Assembly (NCBI RefSeq): GCF_016862095.1
Contig: NZ_BOMH01000058.1
Location: forward strand, 62,001-126,000
Source of the DNA: Actinoplanes cyaneus
GTDB lineage: Bacteria > Actinomycetota > Actinomycetes > Mycobacteriales > Micromonosporaceae
Direction: 5' to 3'
Length of the DNA stretch: 64,000 nt
Positions 29,868-38,482 of this stretch are shown here, piece after piece. Position numbers and translations under genes: made by a program. Each line of letters begins with the position of its first letter. Within the stretch, counting starts at the first letter, position 1. The notes beneath the pieces are model-generated. The model was not told where the DNA came from and ran no database searches. It saw only the letters and a program-made list of their open reading frames with translations.

Positions 29868-31535
29868 ATGTCCGGTGTGGAACGGGGACCCGCTCAGTAC
29901 CTGTGGTGGCTGGCACGCCGGTTGACGGGACGGGTCGCGCTCGGCGCGCTGTTCGCGTCGCTGTGGTATCTCAGCCTGGCCGCCATGCCGTACCTGATCT
30001 CGCAGGCCATCGATCGCGGCATCACCCCGCGTCGGCCCGGGCCGCTGCTCCTCTGGGCGGCCGCGGTGTTCGCCTGCGGGCTGGCCGGTGCCGGGCTCGG
30101 CGTCATGCGCCACCGGAGCATGACCAAGCTGCGCATCGCCGCGGCCCTGCGCACCGCCGACCAGGTGCTGACCCACGCCACCCGGCTCGGCGCCGCCCTG
30201 CCCCGCCGGATCACCGCCGGCGAGGTCGTCACGATCGGCATCTCCGACGTGTGGCTGATCGGCCGGGCCATGAACGTCGCCGGCGTCGGTGTCGCCTCGA
30301 TCCTGGCCTGCGTGGTCGTCGCCACCCTGCTGCACCGCACGGCGCCGCCGCTCGCGCTGGTCGTGCTGATCGGGGTCCCGGCGCTCGGCGTGGTGGTCGG
30401 GCCGCTGCTCAGGGGCACCCAGCGGGCCGGCTCGCGGTACCGGGAACGGCAGGGCGCGCTCAACGCCCGGCTGGTCGACGTGGTCGGCGGGCTGCGGGTG
30501 CTCAACGGGCTCGGCGGCAGCGCCACCCACCTCGAGCGGTACGTGCGGGAGTCGGCCCGGCTGCGTGACCAGGGCTACCGGGTGGGCCGCCCGTCGAGCT
30601 GGGTGAACGCGCTCGGCGACGGGCTGCCGACGGTGTTCCTCGCGATCGTGATCTGGGTGGCCGCGCGGATGGCGGCGGCCGGGCAGATCAGCGCGGGGCA
30701 ACTGGTGGCGGTCTACGGGTACACCGCGATGCTGATCATCCCGGTCAGCGTGCTGATCTTCTGCGGGTTCGATCTGACGTACGGCCTGGTGGCGGCCCGC
30801 CGTGTCACCGGTTTCCTGAATCTGCCGCTGGACGACCCCGGCGGTGACGCGGGCCCGGCCCGGCCGTCGGCGCTGCACGACCCGGAGTCGGGCGTGACCG
30901 CCGAGCCGGGCCGGCTGACCGCGCTGGCCGGCGCCCGCCCCGCCGACGCCACCGAGATCCTCGACCGGCTCGGCCGGTACCTGCCGGCCGGGCACGTGAC
31001 CTGGGGCGAGCGGTCGCTGGAGGACATCGCTCGGGACATCGTGCGGGACCGGGTCCTGGTCGCCGAGAACCACGCCGACCTGTTCGCCGGCCCGCTGCGC
31101 GAGGTCGTCGCCGGCCGGCGCGACCCCGACGACGACCTGATCCGCGCCGCCATCGACGCCGCGGTCGCCCACGACGTCGCCGACGACCTGGCCCGCCCGG
31201 TCGAGTGGGGCGGCCGCAACCTCTCCGGCGGCCAGCGCCAGCGGCTGCGGCTGGCCCGCGCCCTGCACGCCGACCCGGAGATGCTGCTGCTCGCCGAGCC
31301 GACGTCGGCGGTCGACGCGCACACCGAGTCGGCCATCGCGGAACGCCTCGCCGAGGCGCGATCCGGCCGCGGCACCGTCGTCGCGACCACCTCGCCGGTG
31401 CTGCTGGACCGGGCGGACGTCGTGCACTACCTGGTCGGCGGCCGCGTCGCCGCCACCGGGACGCACCGCGAGCTGCTGGCCGCCGAGCCCGGCTATCGCA
31501 CCCTGGTGACCCGCGTCTTCGGAGGGGACGAATGA
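29868..31535 (+). CDS. ABC exporter half with degenerate ATPase (no Walker A/B)
   Basis: 555 residues: six-helix membrane domain (~15-310) and an ATPase domain whose signature ENHADLFAGPL...WGGRNLSGGQRQRLRLARALH (near 449) is intact. Walker A is replaced by ALAGARPADATEI, with no GxxGxGK[ST]; Walker B reads MLLLAEPTSAVD, with the Asp before Glu changed to Ala; the H-loop is VATTSPVLL without His. It overlaps the next gene by 4 nt and must form a heterodimer with it, supplying the signature for the partner's ATP site. ATG 29868 has AAAGGG upstream. Confidence 0.9.
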   Translation: MSGVERGPAQYLWWLARRLTGRVALGALFASLWYLSLAAMPYLISQAIDRGITPRRPGPLLLWAAAVFACGLAGAGLGVMRHRSMTKLRIAAALRTADQVLTHATRLGAALPRRITAGEVVTIGISDVWLIGRAMNVAGVGVASILACVVVATLLHRTAPPLALVVLIGVPALGVVVGPLLRGTQRAGSRYRERQGALNARLVDVVGGLRVLNGLGGSATHLERYVRESARLRDQGYRVGRPSSWVNALGDGLPTVFLAIVIWVAARMAAAGQISAGQLVAVYGYTAMLIIPVSVLIFCGFDLTYGLVAARRVTGFLNLPLDDPGGDAGPARPSALHDPESGVTAEPGRLTALAGARPADATEILDRLGRYLPAGHVTWGERSLEDIARDIVRDRVLVAENHADLFAGPLREVVAGRRDPDDDLIRAAIDAAVAHDVADDLARPVEWGGRNLSGGQRQRLRLARALHADPEMLLLAEPTSAVDAHTESAIAERLAEARSGRGTVVATTSPVLLDRADVVHYLVGGRVAATGTHRELLAAEPGYRTLVTRVFGGDE

Positions 31536-33253
31536 GCACGGCGCTTCCGGTGGCCGATCAACGCCTGGTCGTCCGGGCCACGGTCCGGCTCATCGCCGCT
31601 GACAAACGGTCGGTCGCCGCGATGGTCGGCCTGAACTCGCTGGCCGCGATCGCCGGTCTGGGCGCGCCCTGGCTGCTCGGCCGGGTCATCGACACGGTCG
31701 CCGCCGGTGGCGGGGTCCGCGCTGTCGACCGGCTCGCCGTGGCCGTGCTGGCCTGCGCGATCGCGCAGACCCTGCTGTCCCGGTGGGCGCTGGCGCTGGC
31801 GTACCGCTTCGGCGAGCGCACCTCCGCCCGGATCCGCGAGACGTTCCTGCGCCGCGCGCTCGCCCTGCCGGCGTCGATCGTCGAGCGGGTTCCGAGCGGG
31901 GACGTCGCCGCCCGCGGCACCACCGACGTCGACGCGGTCGCCACCACGCTGCGCGACATCCTGCCGCGAATCCTGATCGGCCTGGTCGAGATGGTGTTCA
32001 TCATCATCGCCGTGATCGTCCTGAACCCGCTGCTCGGCGTCGCCGGCGTGCTCGGGCTCTCCGGCGTCTGGTTCATCACCCGGTGGTACCTGCGGCGCGC
32101 CCGGGACGCGTACCTCCGGGAGGGCGAGGCGAACTCGTGGCTGGCCGAGGAACTGGCCGCGACCACCTCGGGCGCCCGGACCGTCGAAGCGTTCGGGCTG
32201 GCGGACCGGCGGCTCGCGGCCGGGCACGCGGCGATCGCCGACACCCGCCGGACCCGGCTGATCACTCTCGGACTGCGCAGCCGGTTCTTCCCGGTGGTGG
32301 AAGCGTCGTACGCGATTCCGGTGGTGGTGGTCCTGCTGCTCGGTGGGGTGCTCTACATGGACGACCGGGTGACGCTGGGGACGCTCGGCGCGGCCGTTCT
32401 CTACCTGCGTCAGCTGGTCAGCCCGCTGGACACGCTGCTGATCCGGATCGAGCAGCTGCAGTCGGCCGCCGCGTCGTTCGCCCGGGTCGAGGGGCTGGCC
32501 GCGACTCCGGCGCCGCCAGCCCACTCCGGATCACTTCCGGACGGCGACCGGATCGAGGTCCGCGGCGTCCGCTTCGCCTACGACGCGGGCCGCGACGTTC
32601 TGCACGACGTCGACCTGACGGTACGGCCGGGGGAGCGCCTGGCCGTCGTCGGCCTCAGCGGCGCCGGCAAGTCCACCCTGGCCCGCCTGCTCGCCGGCGT
32701 CGACCGCCCCACCGCCGGCACCGTCACGGTCGGCGGCGTCCCGATCGCCGACCTCCCGCCGGAACAGCTCAGGAGCCACGTCGTCCTGGTCACCCAGGAG
32801 CACCACGTGTTCCGCGAGTCGGTGCGCGACAACCTGATGGTGCCCGCCCCGGACGCCGAGCTGCGCCGCGCGCTGGCGACGGTCGGCGCGGACTGGGCCG
32901 GCGACCTCGACCGTGACCTGGGCGCGCTGCCACCGGACGGTGCTCAGGCGCAGCAGCTCGCCCTGGCGCGTGTCCTGCTGGCCGGCCCGCACACGGTGAT
33001 CCTCGACGAGGCGACCGCGCTGCTCGACCCGACCGCCGCCCGCGACGCGGAGCGGGCGCTCGCCGCGGTGCTCCACGGCCGTACCGTCATCGCCATCGCC
33101 CACCGCCTGCAGACCGCTCACGACGCCGATCGCGTCGCCGTGATGGACGACGGGCGGATCATCGAGCTCGGCACGCACGACGAGTTGCTCGCCGCGGGTG
33201 GCCCCTACGCGGCGCTGTGGCGCACCTGGCACCGGGCCGACCAGCTGCGGTAG
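31532..33253 (+). CDS. ABC exporter half with intact Walker motifs but degenerate signature
   Basis: 573 residues: six-helix membrane domain (~20-320) and an ATPase with Walker A VVGLSGAGKSTLARLL (~373), Q-loop LVTQEHHVFRESV, Walker B TVILDEATALLDP (~489) and H-loop AIAHRLQTAHD. The signature LSGGQ is replaced by LPPDGAQAQQLALARV. Together with the upstream half, only one complete composite ATP site (this Walker A/B plus the partner's LSGGQ) can form. Substrate unknown; an exporter of a peptide or lipid is likely. Confidence 0.92.
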   Translation: MSTALPVADQRLVVRATVRLIAADKRSVAAMVGLNSLAAIAGLGAPWLLGRVIDTVAAGGGVRAVDRLAVAVLACAIAQTLLSRWALALAYRFGERTSARIRETFLRRALALPASIVERVPSGDVAARGTTDVDAVATTLRDILPRILIGLVEMVFIIIAVIVLNPLLGVAGVLGLSGVWFITRWYLRRARDAYLREGEANSWLAEELAATTSGARTVEAFGLADRRLAAGHAAIADTRRTRLITLGLRSRFFPVVEASYAIPVVVVLLLGGVLYMDDRVTLGTLGAAVLYLRQLVSPLDTLLIRIEQLQSAAASFARVEGLAATPAPPAHSGSLPDGDRIEVRGVRFAYDAGRDVLHDVDLTVRPGERLAVVGLSGAGKSTLARLLAGVDRPTAGTVTVGGVPIADLPPEQLRSHVVLVTQEHHVFRESVRDNLMVPAPDAELRRALATVGADWAGDLDRDLGALPPDGAQAQQLALARVLLAGPHTVILDEATALLDPTAARDAERALAAVLHGRTVIAIAHRLQTAHDADRVAVMDDGRIIELGTHDELLAAGGPYAALWRTWHRADQLR

Positions 33254-33265
33254 TCGCTTCATCCC

Positions 33266-33290
33266 GTTTATCGCCTGGTAGAGGGGGTAG
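33266..33290 (+). promoter_or_regulatory. candidate SigB/SigF-type promoter
   Basis: GTTT (33266-33269), 15-bp spacer, GGGTAG (33285-33290) matches the actinobacterial stress-sigma pattern GTTT-N14-17-GGGTA. It lies about 150 bp before the GAF/PAS sensor kinase gene. Confidence 0.35.
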
Positions 33291-33309
33291 CCGGGGCGGT
33301 CTGTGGTGT

Positions 33310-33328
33310 GGCGCCTGCGGTAGGCGCC
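33310..33328. terminator. stem-loop GGCGCC-N7-GGCGCC
   Basis: A perfect 6-bp stem with a 7-nt loop, 57 bp after the ABC exporter stop. Possible terminator, though it lies downstream of the candidate SigB/SigF promoter. Confidence 0.3.
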
Positions 33329-33436
33329 GCCGAGGATCGCGTCAAGAAGCGGCGTGGATCCCCGACTCCCGGTCGGAGTCCCGCAGCGATCCGCGCATCA
33401 CCGGACCGGTGGTGTGTCTGTTGAGGGGCGCTTCTC

Positions 33437-34588
33437 ATGACGGCCGCCGAGCCGATGACTGTGACGGAGATGTTCGCCGAACTCGGCCGCCTCCGTCTCG
33501 CCGGCTCCGACGCCCTGCTGGCGACGATCGCGCACCTGGCGAAACGCTCCATCACCGGGGCGAGCGAGGTCAGCGTCACCCTGGGGCAGGGCGAGCACGC
33601 GTACACGGCCGCGTTCACCGGCGAGCTGGCCCGGGCGCTCGACGAGAAACAGTATGAGTGCGGCTCCGGCCCGTGCCTGGAGGCCTGCGCCGATGCCGTG
33701 ATCCGGTCGGTGCCCGACACCGCCCGTGAGGACCGCTGGCCCGCCTGGGTGACGGCGGCCCGGCAGCGCGGCGTACGCAGCTCTCTGTCGGTGGGTCTGC
33801 CGGGACGGGACGCCGTCGCCGGCGGGCTGAACATCTACGCCGGTGAGGCGCACGCCTTCGGCGACGACGCGATCACCCTGGCCCAGACCTTCGCCGGATT
33901 CGCCGCGGTGGGCCTGGCCAACGCCGGCCCGCGCCCGAAACCGGCCGCCTCGGGCGCGAGCCCCCGGCCGGCGACGGCGACGCTGGACGCCGCCGCGCTG
34001 GTGGAATGCATGAAAGAGGCGTTCGTCGCGGTGGATCCGCGCGGCGTGGTGGTGGAGTTCAACCGGGCCGCACAGGACCTGCTGGGCTGGCCCGCCGAGG
34101 AGGTCCGTGGCCGGCACCTCGACGACACGCTGCTGCCGGACCACGACGGGGAGCCGATCAGCAAGGCGCTCACCAGGCTGTTCGCCGCCGATGGCCACGC
34201 CCGTGCGGTGCCACGCCGGGTCAGCCTGCGTCACCGTGACGGCCACCGGCTGCCCGCCCAGATGACGCTGTCGGTGATTCGCGGCACGGCCGCACCGCTG
34301 GCCTGCGCGTTCGTCACCGACCTGTCACGGCGGGCCGCGGCCGAGAACGAGGCCGAGCGGCACCACGAGTTCCTGGTTGCTCTGCTGGACAACCTCGACG
34401 TCGGCGTCGTCGCGCTGGACCTGGACGGCACGCCGCTGCTGGTGAACCGGGCGCTGCGCCGGATGCACGGCATCACCGACGACCGCGGCGACGTGGACAT
34501 GACTCCCGTCGTCACCGCGACCATCTTCGACCTGGACGGCACACCCCTGCCTGCCGCGTACGCCGGCGGCGCGTGCTCTCCTCGGTGA
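33437..34588 (+). CDS. GAF-PAS sensor protein, N-terminal part of a frameshifted histidine kinase
   Basis: 383 residues: an N-terminal GAF domain (~15-165, with QYECGSGPCLEACADAVIRS and SSLSVGLPGRDAVAGGLNIYA), a PAS domain (~185-300, ALVECMKEAFVAVDPRGVVVEFNRAAQDLLGWPAEEVRG), and a second PAS (~310-375, VALLDNLDVGVVALDLDGTPLLVNRALRRMHG). Near 34560 the frame is lost: the +1 frame continues the same domain as RALLGEHVRDADVLVRT, so this ORF and 34593-35969 were one gene of about 843 codons. ATG 33437 has GAGGGG upstream. Confidence 0.8.
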   Translation: MTAAEPMTVTEMFAELGRLRLAGSDALLATIAHLAKRSITGASEVSVTLGQGEHAYTAAFTGELARALDEKQYECGSGPCLEACADAVIRSVPDTAREDRWPAWVTAARQRGVRSSLSVGLPGRDAVAGGLNIYAGEAHAFGDDAITLAQTFAGFAAVGLANAGPRPKPAASGASPRPATATLDAAALVECMKEAFVAVDPRGVVVEFNRAAQDLLGWPAEEVRGRHLDDTLLPDHDGEPISKALTRLFAADGHARAVPRRVSLRHRDGHRLPAQMTLSVIRGTAAPLACAFVTDLSRRAAAENEAERHHEFLVALLDNLDVGVVALDLDGTPLLVNRALRRMHGITDDRGDVDMTPVVTATIFDLDGTPLPAAYAGGACSPR

Positions 34589-34592
34589 GCAC

Positions 34593-35969
34593 GTGCGCGA
34601 CGCCGACGTGCTGGTCAGGACGTCCGACGGCCCGGACCGGATCCTTCTCGTCCACGCGCAACCCATCACCACCGGCGACGGGAAGCAGCTGGGCGCGGTG
34701 GCGGCACTGCACGACGTGACCGCGGCCCGCCGCGCCGAAGGTTTCCGGGCCTGCGAGCAGCAGGTCGTCAAGATCCTTGCCGCCGCTGCCACCGTCCGGG
34801 ACGCCGCCGCGGCCGTTCTGCGCACGGTGAGCGAGGCGCTGGGCTGGCCGCACGCCGAACTGTGGATCGTCGACCCGCTCACCGGCACGCTCCGGCCGGC
34901 CGGCCACTGGAGCGCCACCGCCGGACAGTGCGGCACCCTGCACTCCGACCCGGTGGTCAAAGGCGCCGGCGTCATCGGCACCGTGTGGGCCACCGGCCAG
35001 CCGCTGTGGCTGCCGGACATCACCGGCACCACCGACCCGGCCGCCGAGCGTTACCTCGCGGAGGCGCAGGCCTGCACCCAGATCGGTTTCCACACCGCCC
35101 TGGCGGTGCCCATCCGTGACGGCGGCACCGTGCTCGGCGTCCTGGCCTGCTACAGCGGCAGCCACGAGCACGACCAGGACCTGCTCACCGTGCTGCTCAG
35201 CGGGGTGGCCGCCCAGTTCGGCGTCTTCGTGGCGCTGCGCCGGGCCGCCGATCTGGCCGAACAGCTGGGCCGCACCCGTAACGACTTCCTCACCCTCGTC
35301 GGTCACGAGCTGCGCACCCCGCTGACCTCGATCACCGGGTACGCCACGGTGCTCGCCGACGACCCCGCCATCAGTCCCGACGAGGCCCGGCACATGCTGC
35401 AGGTCATCGCCCGCAACGCCGGCCGGCTGCGCGCCGTCGTCGACGACCTGCTGGACCTCTCCGGCCTGGAAGCCGGGCACCTTCCGCTCACCGTCGTCGA
35501 GCACGACCTGGCCGACATCGTCGCCGCCGCGGTGACCACCGCAAAGCCGGCCGCGGAGGCCGGCGGGGTGCGGCTGCACACCAGACTCCCCAAACGGCTT
35601 GCCCTGCACGGCGACCCGGCCCGGCTTCGGCAGGTCGTGGGCAACCTGCTGTCCAACGCCATCACCTACAGCCCGGACGGCGGCGACGTCCGCATCCGCC
35701 TCACCGCACACCCCGACATCGCGGAACTCCGGATCACCGACTCCGGCATCGGCATCCCCGCCGGCGAACAGCACCGCCTCGTCGACCGCTTCTTCCGCGC
35801 CAGCAACGTCGCCCACCACGGCTTCCCCGGCGCAGGCCTCGGCCTCGCCCTGGTGCACACCATCACCACGCTGCACCACGGCGAGATCAGCTTCGACGCC
35901 AATCCTCACCAGCCCGGCACCACCGTGCTGCTGCGGTTGCCCCGCCACAGCCTGGCCCCGCAGCACTGA
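34593..35969 (+). CDS. histidine kinase, C-terminal part of the frameshifted gene
   Basis: 458 residues: the end of a PAS domain (RILLVHAQPITTGDGKQLGAVAALHDVTAARRAEGFR), a GAF domain (~55-215), HisKA with His238 (FLTLVGHELRTPLTSITGYATVL), and HATPase (LRQVVGNLLSNAITYSPDGG, DSGIGIP, GAGLGLALVHTI). No response regulator is adjacent, so it is an orphan kinase. GTG 34593 is simply the first possible start after the frameshift; a GGTGAG three bases before it could allow independent translation. Confidence 0.82.
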   Translation: MRDADVLVRTSDGPDRILLVHAQPITTGDGKQLGAVAALHDVTAARRAEGFRACEQQVVKILAAAATVRDAAAAVLRTVSEALGWPHAELWIVDPLTGTLRPAGHWSATAGQCGTLHSDPVVKGAGVIGTVWATGQPLWLPDITGTTDPAAERYLAEAQACTQIGFHTALAVPIRDGGTVLGVLACYSGSHEHDQDLLTVLLSGVAAQFGVFVALRRAADLAEQLGRTRNDFLTLVGHELRTPLTSITGYATVLADDPAISPDEARHMLQVIARNAGRLRAVVDDLLDLSGLEAGHLPLTVVEHDLADIVAAAVTTAKPAAEAGGVRLHTRLPKRLALHGDPARLRQVVGNLLSNAITYSPDGGDVRIRLTAHPDIAELRITDSGIGIPAGEQHRLVDRFFRASNVAHHGFPGAGLGLALVHTITTLHHGEISFDANPHQPGTTVLLRLPRHSLAPQH

Positions 35970-36029
35970 ACCGCCCGGCCGCGGCCAGCTCCACCGCGTA
36001 CCAGCACGCTCAGCGATCAGGCCATAGTC

Positions 36030-36055
36030 CTGGAAATGCGCCCGCGCATTCCCGG
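36030..36055. terminator. hairpin between convergent genes
   Basis: GGAAATGCGC and GCGCATTCC around 36033-36053 pair with one bulge and a short CC-type loop, between the convergent kinase and membrane-protein genes. A bidirectional terminator is plausible. Confidence 0.35.
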
Positions 36056-36081
36056 CTCAGAGCGCTACCCCGCCTGAGAGA

Positions 36082-36708
36082 TCACCGGTCCCGTGAGAGC
36101 GGCGGATCCGCGGGGTCGAGCACGGCCGCCAACGGCAACACCTCGGCGGCGAACGTGGACACCTGGTCGGGGAGAAGGCGCCCACGTCGCACGATGATCA
36201 GGTCCGTGCCCTGAATCCGCCAGGAGGGCGGCACGGTGCCGGCCAGGTGTGCCTCAATCAGGGCCGGCGGAAGCCATCGTGGGTCGGCGGTCCGGACGCG
36301 GAAGGCTCGATCGAAGTCGGGTCTTCCGGTCAGGTCGCGGGTGCCGAGCAGCCGGGACATCGTTCCCCGCGGATCCACCTCGGTGTCCGGCAAGGGGAGC
36401 CGCAGGGCGGCCACCACCGCCACGAAGAAGGTGGTGTTCGTATCGGCGTCGGCCACCGCGCATTCCGCCACCGTGACGTGGCGGCCCTGCACCACGCCGG
36501 GCACGGCGAATCGCAGTTCTCCGGGCACGTTCCGGTGCCAGGAGACGGCGGGCCGGGCGACAAGAGTCCAACCGTGCCGGTCGGCCCAGTGCTGCCATCT
36601 CCGGGCCTCCCGGCGGTCATGACGGCGCTGGATCACCGCGACCGCGGCGACGAGCACGATCGTCAGCACGCAGAGCAGACCGCCGAGGACGACGACCGGG
36701 TCATCCAT
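36082..36708 (-). CDS. single-pass membrane protein, unknown
   Basis: 208 residues: one N-terminal helix (~6-27, VVLGGLLCVLTIVLVAAVAVI), a strongly basic stretch (QRRHDRREARRWQHWADRHGW) then a cytosolic domain with many Arg/Pro residues. The RRWQHWADRHGW segment recurs in actinobacterial hypothetical proteins of this build, but I cannot name the family. The start overlaps the WXG-like gene stop by 8 nt (ATGGATGA), so the two are translated together. Confidence 0.65.
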   Translation of the reverse strand: MDDPVVVLGGLLCVLTIVLVAAVAVIQRRHDRREARRWQHWADRHGWTLVARPAVSWHRNVPGELRFAVPGVVQGRHVTVAECAVADADTNTTFFVAVVAALRLPLPDTEVDPRGTMSRLLGTRDLTGRPDFDRAFRVRTADPRWLPPALIEAHLAGTVPPSWRIQGTDLIIVRRGRLLPDQVSTFAAEVLPLAAVLDPADPPLSRDR

Positions 36709-37354
36709 CGCGGGTCCGGCGGGTCGCCGCGCCGGTGACGACGAAGCCGCCGATGGCGTCGCCCGCGTCCAGCACGATGCCGAGCAGCGAGAACATCCCG
36801 GCGACGCCGAGGAGGAGCGTGACGACCGCCAACGCGACGGTCACCGCGCCCAGCCGCAGGCAGGTCAGGGTGCCGGTGGCGCGCGCGAGACCGTGGTGAC
36901 CGCGAAGCAGGGCGACCACCGCCAGCAGGGTGAGCATGACGCCGGCAACGGCCGATGCGCCCATCACGGCGAACGGCGCGGCCTGCGCGGCGGTGAAACC
37001 GCCGTCGTGATAGCTGAGCCAGGCCGTCGCGCCCAGCCAGGCGAGCAGGGCATCGGCCAGCGCGACCAGGGCTCCGGCCAGACCGGTCCAGAACAGGAAG
37101 ATCCCGCCGTGCAGTTGGTCCAGCGCCGTGGACAGGCCGTCGGTGATGGTCGTCTTGACCTTCTCCAGCGCGGCTTTCTGCAACGGCAGCATCTGGCGGT
37201 ACGCGTTCGCGGCGTCGCCGTCCCAGTTGTCGTCGACCGTGAGCAGGCCGGCCTCCGCTGCCTGGACCTGACCGCTGACCGGCACGCCGACCCGCTCGGT
37301 CCAGGCCGTCGCGGTTGCCGACAGGGCGGACAGCGAGCCCATATCATCGAGCAT
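36701..37354 (-). CDS. WXG100-like protein fused to membrane segments
   Basis: 217 residues. The first ~90 residues form a helical hairpin like ESX substrates: LSALSATATAWTERVGVPV, then a W-x-G turn (DDNWDGDAANAYRQML) and an amphipathic helix (QKAALEKVKTTITDGLSTALDQLH). Four hydrophobic helices follow (~85-112, 124-150, 160-182, 185-207). Free-standing WXG100 proteins are ~100 residues and secreted; here the hairpin is tethered to the membrane. No EccC or other type VII components are nearby. An 8-nt overlap joins it to the next gene. Confidence 0.65.
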   Translation of the reverse strand: MLDDMGSLSALSATATAWTERVGVPVSGQVQAAEAGLLTVDDNWDGDAANAYRQMLPLQKAALEKVKTTITDGLSTALDQLHGGIFLFWTGLAGALVALADALLAWLGATAWLSYHDGGFTAAQAAPFAVMGASAVAGVMLTLLAVVALLRGHHGLARATGTLTCLRLGAVTVALAVVTLLLGVAGMFSLLGIVLDAGDAIGGFVVTGAATRRTRDG

Positions 37355-37523
37355 CGGCTGTCCCCGCTTCGGCGATCTGCAGACTTCGGAATGCCTCGAT
37401 ACCGAATACCCCGTGCACGGCCGGCGGGTTCAACCCGACCACGGGACTGCTATGGAGATGCTCGCCGTCGTAACGCCATTCGGGTCGGCTGGTGGCCGGG
37501 AAGCTGAGGGCAGGACTGCGGAG

Positions 37524-37949
37524 TCAGATGCGGTAGTACGGGTACCCGGGGTAGATGTAGCCGGCGCTCCAGAACGGCGGATACCCGTAATGCCGGTACA
37601 GCTCGTTGTAGTACTCGGTCGCGTCGATCAGCTCCGGGTCGTAGACCGGCGCCTCGGCCACGATCTGCTTCGGCTCCGCCACGTGCACCACCTCGTCGTC
37701 GATCGCCCGGATCGCCTCGATCGGCACGTACGAGTGGGTCGCGCCGAAGCCGAGGATCCCGCCGTGCGCCACGTGCAGCATCCGGACCTTCTGGTCGTCC
37801 GGGTCGATCAGCAGGTCGTCGACCCGGCCCAGGTCGGTGCCGTCCCGGTCCTGCACCTTGCGCCCGCGGATGTCCTCGGCCGGGTCGCCGACCATCCGGT
37901 CGCTGTCGCTCAGCTTGATCAGCTCGATGCCGGTGTGCGGGTTCGTCAT
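37524..37949 (-). CDS. PRC-barrel domain protein
   Basis: 141 residues. The PRC-barrel core is ~20-90: DPAEDIRGRKVQDRDGTDLGRVDDLLIDPDDQKVRMLHVAHGG, then THSYVPIEAIRAIDDEVVHV. The C-terminal tail is Tyr/Pro-rich (EYYNELYRHYGYPPFWSAGY, then IYPGYPYYRI). PRC barrels bind RNA, proteins or small ligands, as in RimM and photosynthetic reaction-centre H subunits; this form is common in actinobacteria and often stress-linked. It stands alone. Confidence 0.85.
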   Translation of the reverse strand: MTNPHTGIELIKLSDSDRMVGDPAEDIRGRKVQDRDGTDLGRVDDLLIDPDDQKVRMLHVAHGGILGFGATHSYVPIEAIRAIDDEVVHVAEPKQIVAEAPVYDPELIDATEYYNELYRHYGYPPFWSAGYIYPGYPYYRI

Positions 37950-38023
37950 GCGCGTGGATTACCCGATGCGGCTGCCCGGCAACCGGACTGGTGGGGTGGT
38001 GGCCGGTGGGGCAGGCTTGACCG

Positions 38024-38356
38024 ATGGGATGGACGGTGCGCAAGCAGTTGCTCTGCCCGGCCTGTGGCGACGCCCTGGCGGAGGCGATCCATCGACGGTT
38101 CCCGGCCATGCTCACGGTTCTCGCGACAGCGGGTTACGAGGTGATGCCCCGGCGCAGCGGTGCCGTCGACCGCGACCTGCGCGAGGGGACGCTGGCCGGG
38201 GTGCCCGACGAGCCGGCGTTGCGCGACATGCTGCTCCACCACCACGCGGACCTGATCTACGAGTTGATGTGCCCGCGCGGCCACGTCACCTACCGGGCCG
38301 CGCCGGCCATCGTCGACGCGCTCCGCGACACGCCCGGGGCGTGGGTCACCCTCTGA
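38024..38356 (+). CDS. small protein with two Cys knuckles, unknown
   Basis: 110 residues. An N-terminal CPAC (residues 11-14, QLLCPACGDAL) and a C-terminal CPRGH (YELMCPRGHVTYRA) could form a zinc ribbon, with a helical middle (FPAMLTVLATAGYEVMPR; EPALRDMLLHHHADLIYEL). ATG 38024 (MGWTVRKQ) follows a weak GATGG. It diverges from the PRC-barrel gene. No family recognised. Confidence 0.55.
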   Translation: MGWTVRKQLLCPACGDALAEAIHRRFPAMLTVLATAGYEVMPRRSGAVDRDLREGTLAGVPDEPALRDMLLHHHADLIYELMCPRGHVTYRAAPAIVDALRDTPGAWVTL

Positions 38357-38482
38357 CGCCGGGTCACCCCCGCTCCGGACACCCGGCGCCGGGTTCGCCG
38401 CCACGTTGCGCTCCGCTGCCGCTCACGGCCGCTTCGATTGCCGCGGTACGTGCGGGAGCGCGCCCGTCCCGGGTGTGAGGAG

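Noticed and set aside
29868..31535. Treating the first ABC half as a pseudogene
   Set aside because: The frame is intact, the membrane domain and signature motif are well kept, it overlaps its partner by 4 nt, and the partner has the complementary defect, which argues for function.
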